Assembly (NCBI GenBank): GCA_024762915.1
Contig: JANTGL010000091.1
Span: 1 to 9,398, forward strand
Direction: 5' to 3'
DNA: 9,398 nt
DNA from: Bacteroidales bacterium
GTDB lineage: Bacteria > Bacteroidota > Bacteroidia > Bacteroidales > JAADGE01
Shown: in pieces, positions 6,941 to 9,398 of the stretch
How positions within the stretch are numbered: the first letter of the stretch is position 1
How the letters are laid out: each line of letters begins with the position of its first letter
Notes under the pieces: generated by a model
Told to the model about the DNA's origin: nothing
Database searches by the model: none
The model's input: the letters and a program-made list of their open reading frames with translations, nothing else
Position numbers and translations under genes: made by a program

Positions 6941-8791
6941 TTACAAAACTTCTTCTTCGTCTCTTAAATTATCAATAATAAAATTTTGTCTTTCGGGTGT
7001 ATTTTTTCCCATATAGAAATCCAACATTTCACTGATCGATTCTTCTTTATTAATAATCACGGGATCTAATCGAATATCTTTACCTATAAAATGTTTAAAT
7101 TCATCGGGAGAAATTTCGCCGAGTCCTTTAAATCTGGTAATTTCCGGATTTGCACCCAATTCTTTCATTGCCGCTTCTCGTTCTTCTTCAGAATAACAAT
7201 AAAACGTTTTTTTCTTATTTCTGACACGAAAAAGCGGTGTTTGAAGAATGAATAAATGACCGTTTTTTATTACATCCGGAAAAAATTTCAAGAAAAAAGT
7301 AATTAACAGTAAACGAATATGCATTCCGTCAACATCGGCATCGGTTGCAATTACGATTTTATTATAACGTAATCCTTCCATACCGTCTTCAATATTCAAA
7401 GCCGCTTGAATAAGATTAAATTCTTCATTTTCATAAACAATTTTCTTTGATTTACCGAATGTATTCAAGGGTTTTCCCTTTAAGCTGAATACGGCTTGCG
7501 TATTGACATCACGAGATTTAGTAATGGAACCGCTTGCCGAATCACCTTCGGTAATAAATAAAGTTGACGCATCAGCATTTTCTTTATTTTTATTGAAATG
7601 AACACGACAATCTCTTAATTTTTTATTATGAACTTTAACACTTTTTGCGCGTTTACGAGCTAATTGCTTAATGCCGGATATTTCTTTACGCTCTTTTTCA
7701 GATTCCTGAATTTTTCGCCACAGTTCATCAGCAATATCTGAGTGTTGATGTAACCGGAGTTCTAATTCTTTGGTAACAAAGTCCATTATAAACGAACGAA
7801 TTGTAGGACCGTCGGGAGCAATATTCTTTGATCCGAGTTTTGTTTTAGTCTGCGATTCAAAAACAGGTTCTTCCACTTTAATACTTATTGCAGCAACAAT
7901 ACCCGTTCTGATATCGGAAAAATCAACATTCTTTTTGTAAAAATCTCGAATTGTTTTTACAACGGCTTCCCTGAAAGCTAACAGATGTGTTCCGCCTTGA
8001 GACGTATGCTGTCCGTTTACAAAGGTATAGTATTCTTCACCGTATTGATTGGCATGCGTTAAAGCAATTTCAATATCATCGCCTTTAAGATGAATAATCG
8101 GATAACGTCTTTGTTCCTCTTTTATGGTATCATTCAATAAATCGAGTAATCCGTTTTTGGAATAATAGGTTTTATCATTATATTTTACGGTTAATCCGGA
8201 ATTTAGATAAACATAATTTTTCAACATGGATTCAATAAAATCGTCCAAATAATGATACGATTTAAAAAGCTGAATATCAGGTTTAAATATGATTTCAGTA
8301 CCGTTTTTTTCGTTGGATTTATCTATTTTTTCGTCTCTGATAATTTTTCCTTCGGAATATTCAATTTCTTTAACTTCTCCTTCCCGAAATGAACGAATTA
8401 TAAACGTTTCTGATAAAGCATTTACCGCCTTAATTCCGACACCGTTTAATCCGACTGATTTTTTAAATACTTTGGAATCATATTTTGCCCCGGTATTCAT
8501 TTTAGAAGAAACATCCAATACTTTTGATAAGGGAATTCCTCTTCCGTAATCTCTTATTTTAATTACTCCGTATTCATTGAGAATTTCAATTTTTTTTCCG
8601 AATCCCATCATGTATTCATCAACGGAATTATCCAATACTTCTTTCATTAACACATAAATCCCGTCATCTTGAGAAGTTCCGTCACCTAACTTCCCGATAT
8701 ACATCCCGGGTCGTTTTCGGATATGCTCTTTCCATTCAAGGGTTTTAATCGTATCTTCGGAATATTCCGCTGTCTTGTTGTTATCCGTCAT
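6941..8791 (-). CDS. parE: DNA topoisomerase IV subunit B
   Basis: ParE is the ATPase subunit of topoisomerase IV and partners ParC in chromosome decatenation. The 616-aa protein has the GHKL ATPase fold: EVLDNSVDE at 51-59 (general base E51, Mg-binding N55), DYGRGIP at 81-87, and the ATP-lid [14 protein letters not shown] at 114-127. The transducer domain follows, with the QTK-loop lysine in QTKTKLG at 314-320. The TOPRIM domain carries EGDSASGS at 415-422 and the metal-binding DADVDG at 484-489. The conserved C-terminal [15 protein letters not shown] block is at 551-565. The length fits ParE; gyrase B of this phylum is similar in size, but the [10 protein letters not shown] context and the adjacent parC favour ParE. 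The start at 8791 gives a short N-terminal extension before the [20 protein letters not shown] block, as usual. No standard TAnnTTTG promoter is evident upstream. A pair of interleaved inverted repeats lies 20-66 bp before the ATG. Confidence 0.93.
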   Translation of the reverse strand: MTDNNKTAEYSEDTIKTLEWKEHIRKRPGMYIGKLGDGTSQDDGIYVLMKEVLDNSVDEYMMGFGKKIEILNEYGVIKIRDYGRGIPLSKVLDVSSKMNTGAKYDSKVFKKSVGLNGVGIKAVNALSETFIIRSFREGEVKEIEYSEGKIIRDEKIDKSNEKNGTEIIFKPDIQLFKSYHYLDDFIESMLKNYVYLNSGLTVKYNDKTYYSKNGLLDLLNDTIKEEQRRYPIIHLKGDDIEIALTHANQYGEEYYTFVNGQHTSQGGTHLLAFREAVVKTIRDFYKKNVDFSDIRTGIVAAISIKVEEPVFESQTKTKLGSKNIAPDGPTIRSFIMDFVTKELELRLHQHSDIADELWRKIQESEKERKEISGIKQLARKRAKSVKVHNKKLRDCRVHFNKNKENADASTLFITEGDSASGSITKSRDVNTQAVFSLKGKPLNTFGKSKKIVYENEEFNLIQAALNIEDGMEGLRYNKIVIATDADVDGMHIRLLLITFFLKFFPDVIKNGHLFILQTPLFRVRNKKKTFYCYSEEEREAAMKELGANPEITRFKGLGEISPDEFKHFIGKDIRLDPVIINKEESISEMLDFYMGKNTPERQNFIIDNLRDEEEVL

Positions 8792-9052
8792 CTGTAATAA
8801 TATTATCTCGTTATGTAAGACATTTTAATTCAACTTGCGAAATACATAATAAATGTCAATATTTCCAAATGAAAATTTTAACAATTATTTGAAATTTCTA
8901 AAAAACAGTCTGTTTCTTAAAGTAATAATTCTTATAATAACAGTTCTAATCAATTAATAATCAAACCGAATATTTATTTTTATTCAGATATAAACAAATA
9001 ATTTATAAGAATACTGAAGTGTTAATAATTTATTGTAATTCTTGAAATAAAT
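8792..9052. other. AT-rich gene-free stretch upstream of parE
   Basis: No gene, tRNA or convincing promoter box is seen here on either strand. It should hold the parE promoter. Weak symmetries are present: interleaved 7-bp inverted repeats at 8811-8857, AAACAGTCTGTTT at 8903-8915, and a 10-bp inverted pair ATTCTTATAA / TTATAAGAAT (8928-8937 and 9003-9012). In such AT-rich DNA the last two may be chance. Confidence 0.5.
8811..8857 (-). repeat. Interleaved inverted repeats in the parE 5' region
   Basis: In parE sense, GACATTT-A-TTATGTA (8857-8843) is followed 17 nt later by AAATGTC-T-TACATAA (8825-8811). The two 7-bp pairs interleave (a b a' b'), each pair offset by exactly 32 bp. They cannot form two nested hairpins. 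They would form either of two alternative hairpins or a pseudoknot-like fold, or serve as paired protein sites three helical turns apart. Confidence 0.45.
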
Positions 9053-9089
9053 GCGTAGGGACGCTCCGGCAGGTCGTCTCATTATACGC
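9053..9089 (+). repeat. REP-like palindrome, copy 1 (GTAG-headed hairpin)
   Basis: GTAG at 9055-9058 precedes an imperfect hairpin: GGACG (9059-9063), TCCGGCAGG in the loop region, CGTCT (9075-9079; one G-T wobble). Outer arms GCGTA / TACGC (9053-9057, 9085-9089) can extend it across an asymmetric ATTA. It shares the core GACGCTCCGGCA with copy 3 in the same orientation. Confidence 0.7.
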
Positions 9090-9108
9090 GTACATTTTTT
9101 ATGTCGAA

Positions 9109-9141
9109 AACTTTTCCAAAGTTGTGAACTTTGGAAAAGTT
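9109..9141. repeat. Perfect 15-bp inverted repeat with 3-bp loop
   Basis: AACTTTTCCAAAGTT (9109-9123), GTG, AACTTTGGAAAAGTT (9127-9141): both arms match perfectly. On the minus strand the hairpin is followed by a short T run (TTTTCG counting the end of the stem), so it could act as a weak terminator for the gene ending at 9309. The perfect symmetry and its position among other palindromes favour a dispersed palindromic repeat. Confidence 0.85.
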
Positions 9142-9150
9142 GATAAATTA

Positions 9151-9181
9151 GACGCAAAGCACCTTCGAGGTGTTATGCATC
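9151..9181. repeat. Imperfect palindrome (13-bp arms)
   Basis: Arms GACGCAAAGCACC (9151-9163) and GGTGTTATGCATC (9169-9181) pair at 11 of 13 positions including one wobble, with a perfect inner core CACCT-TCG-AGGTG (9160-9172). It lies between the 15-bp inverted repeat and REP-like copy 2. Confidence 0.6.
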
Positions 9182-9208
9182 TTTTGATAACGAAACAACC
9201 GGAAATCC

Positions 9209-9235
9209 GAGACAGCCTGCCGGACTGTCTCTACG
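9209..9235 (-). repeat. REP-like palindrome, copy 2 (inverted orientation)
   Basis: On the minus strand it reads C-GTAG (9235-9231), then AGACAG, TCCGGCAGG, CTGTCT, C. The arms GAGACAG (9209-9215) and CTGTCTC (9225-9231) pair perfectly over 7 bp. The inner TCCGGCAGG is identical to that of copy 1. The arm has changed from GACGC to GACAG with a compensating change on the other side, so pairing is kept. Confidence 0.75.
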
Positions 9236-9266
9236 TATTTGCATGTTATTTTATTTTCGTACATCC

Positions 9267-9297
9267 CGTAGAGACGCTCCGGCATGGCGTCTCTGCG
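9267..9297 (+). repeat. REP-like palindrome, copy 3
   Basis: CGTAGAGACGC (9267-9277), loop region TCCGGCATG, GCGTCTCTGCG (9287-9297) form an 11-bp stem with one wobble. GTAG is at 9268-9271. It begins 11 bp beyond the stop codon of the decarboxylase gene. With copy 2 it forms an inverted pair (the sequences match over about 20 bp with few differences) flanking a 31-bp spacer, the arrangement of REP doublets. Confidence 0.78.
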
Positions 9298-9308
9298 ATT
9301 AGATTTTT

Positions 9309-9398
9309 CTACATTAAAAAACTGAGCAAAATACCGGCTGCAATTGCCGAACCGATTACACCGGCAACATTAGGTGCCATAGCGTGCATCAATAAGTG
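9309..9398 (-). CDS. Sodium ion-translocating decarboxylase subunit beta, C-terminal end (5' part outside window)
   Basis: On the minus strand 29 codons and a TAG (9309-9311) encode HLLMHAMAPNVAGVIGSAIA followed by AGILLSFLM. This matches the conserved C-terminus of the beta subunit of oxaloacetate / glutaconyl-CoA / methylmalonyl-CoA decarboxylases (the LLMHAMGPNVAGVIGSAVAAG block), the membrane protein that couples decarboxylation to sodium export. The Gly/Ala-rich hydrophobic end fits the last transmembrane helix. The stop position is normal for the family. Which of the three decarboxylases it serves cannot be told from this piece. It is upstream of and co-directional with parE, but 517 bp and a palindrome cluster lie between them, so co-transcription is unlikely. 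Confidence 0.85.
   Translation of the reverse strand, partial: HLLMHAMAPNVAGVIGSAIAAGILLSFLM

Noticed and set aside
8289..8549. Plus-strand open frame of 86 codons inside parE
   Set aside because: It is antisense to the conserved GHKL ATPase region of parE; composition and lack of a promoter mark it as a shadow frame.
8903..8915. AAACAGTCTGTTT palindrome as an operator or terminator
   Set aside because: It is short, lies in AT-rich DNA, has only a weak T run on the minus strand and sits 400 bp from the nearest upstream stop codon.
8928..9012. 10-bp inverted pair ATTCTTATAA / TTATAAGAAT as terminal repeats of a small element
   Set aside because: The 85-bp interval holds nothing element-like, no target duplication is visible and the arms are nearly pure A/T, so chance is likely.
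9053..9297. Possible CRISPR array or structured ncRNA gene
   Set aside because: The repeats differ in orientation and spacing and are palindromic elements rather than regularly spaced direct repeats; no cas genes are present, and nothing marks a defined RNA gene start or end.

Overview
The window is ordinary chromosomal housekeeping DNA from a low-GC member of the Bacteroidota, probably a Bacteroidales or Marinilabiliales-like lineage. The evidence is a secreted protein with a type IX secretion C-terminal sorting domain, ParE and ParC sequences of the Bacteroidota type, a Bacteroidota-type promoter box (TAnnTTTG) in front of tilS, the absence of Shine-Dalgarno sites, and the end of a sodium-pumping decarboxylase beta subunit.

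Layout, left to right. The 3' end of an unrecognised plus-strand gene (1-237) is followed by tilS (304-1644, plus strand; the tRNA-Ile lysidine synthase). All later genes are on the minus strand. aroK (shikimate kinase) converges on tilS and their coding ends overlap by 30 bp. Upstream of aroK lies a strong terminator-like hairpin (2125-2157), then a 635-residue secreted protein with a T9SS type A sorting domain (2179-4086). Next come the topoisomerase IV genes, transcribed parE (6941-8791) then parC (4201-6846) and separated only by an array of eleven heptamers. A gene-free stretch of 517 bp (8792-9308) follows. Its parE-proximal half is AT-rich with no gene. Its distal half is a nest of palindromes: three copies of a GTAG-headed hairpin resembling REP elements, a perfect 15-bp-arm inverted repeat, and another imperfect hairpin. 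The window closes with the last 29 codons of a decarboxylase beta subunit (9309-9398, minus).

How the genes work together: ParE and ParC form the A2B2 decatenase and are very likely one transcription unit. TilS (decoding of AUA codons) and AroK (chorismate pathway) are unrelated core functions that happen to converge. The secreted protein is an export cargo of unknown role. I see no defence system, CRISPR array, prophage, tRNA, rRNA or transposase gene. The non-coding signals most worth a second look are the REP-like palindrome cluster (9053-9297), the phase-perfect heptamer array between parE and parC (6860-6936), and the terminator-like hairpin sitting directly in front of aroK.
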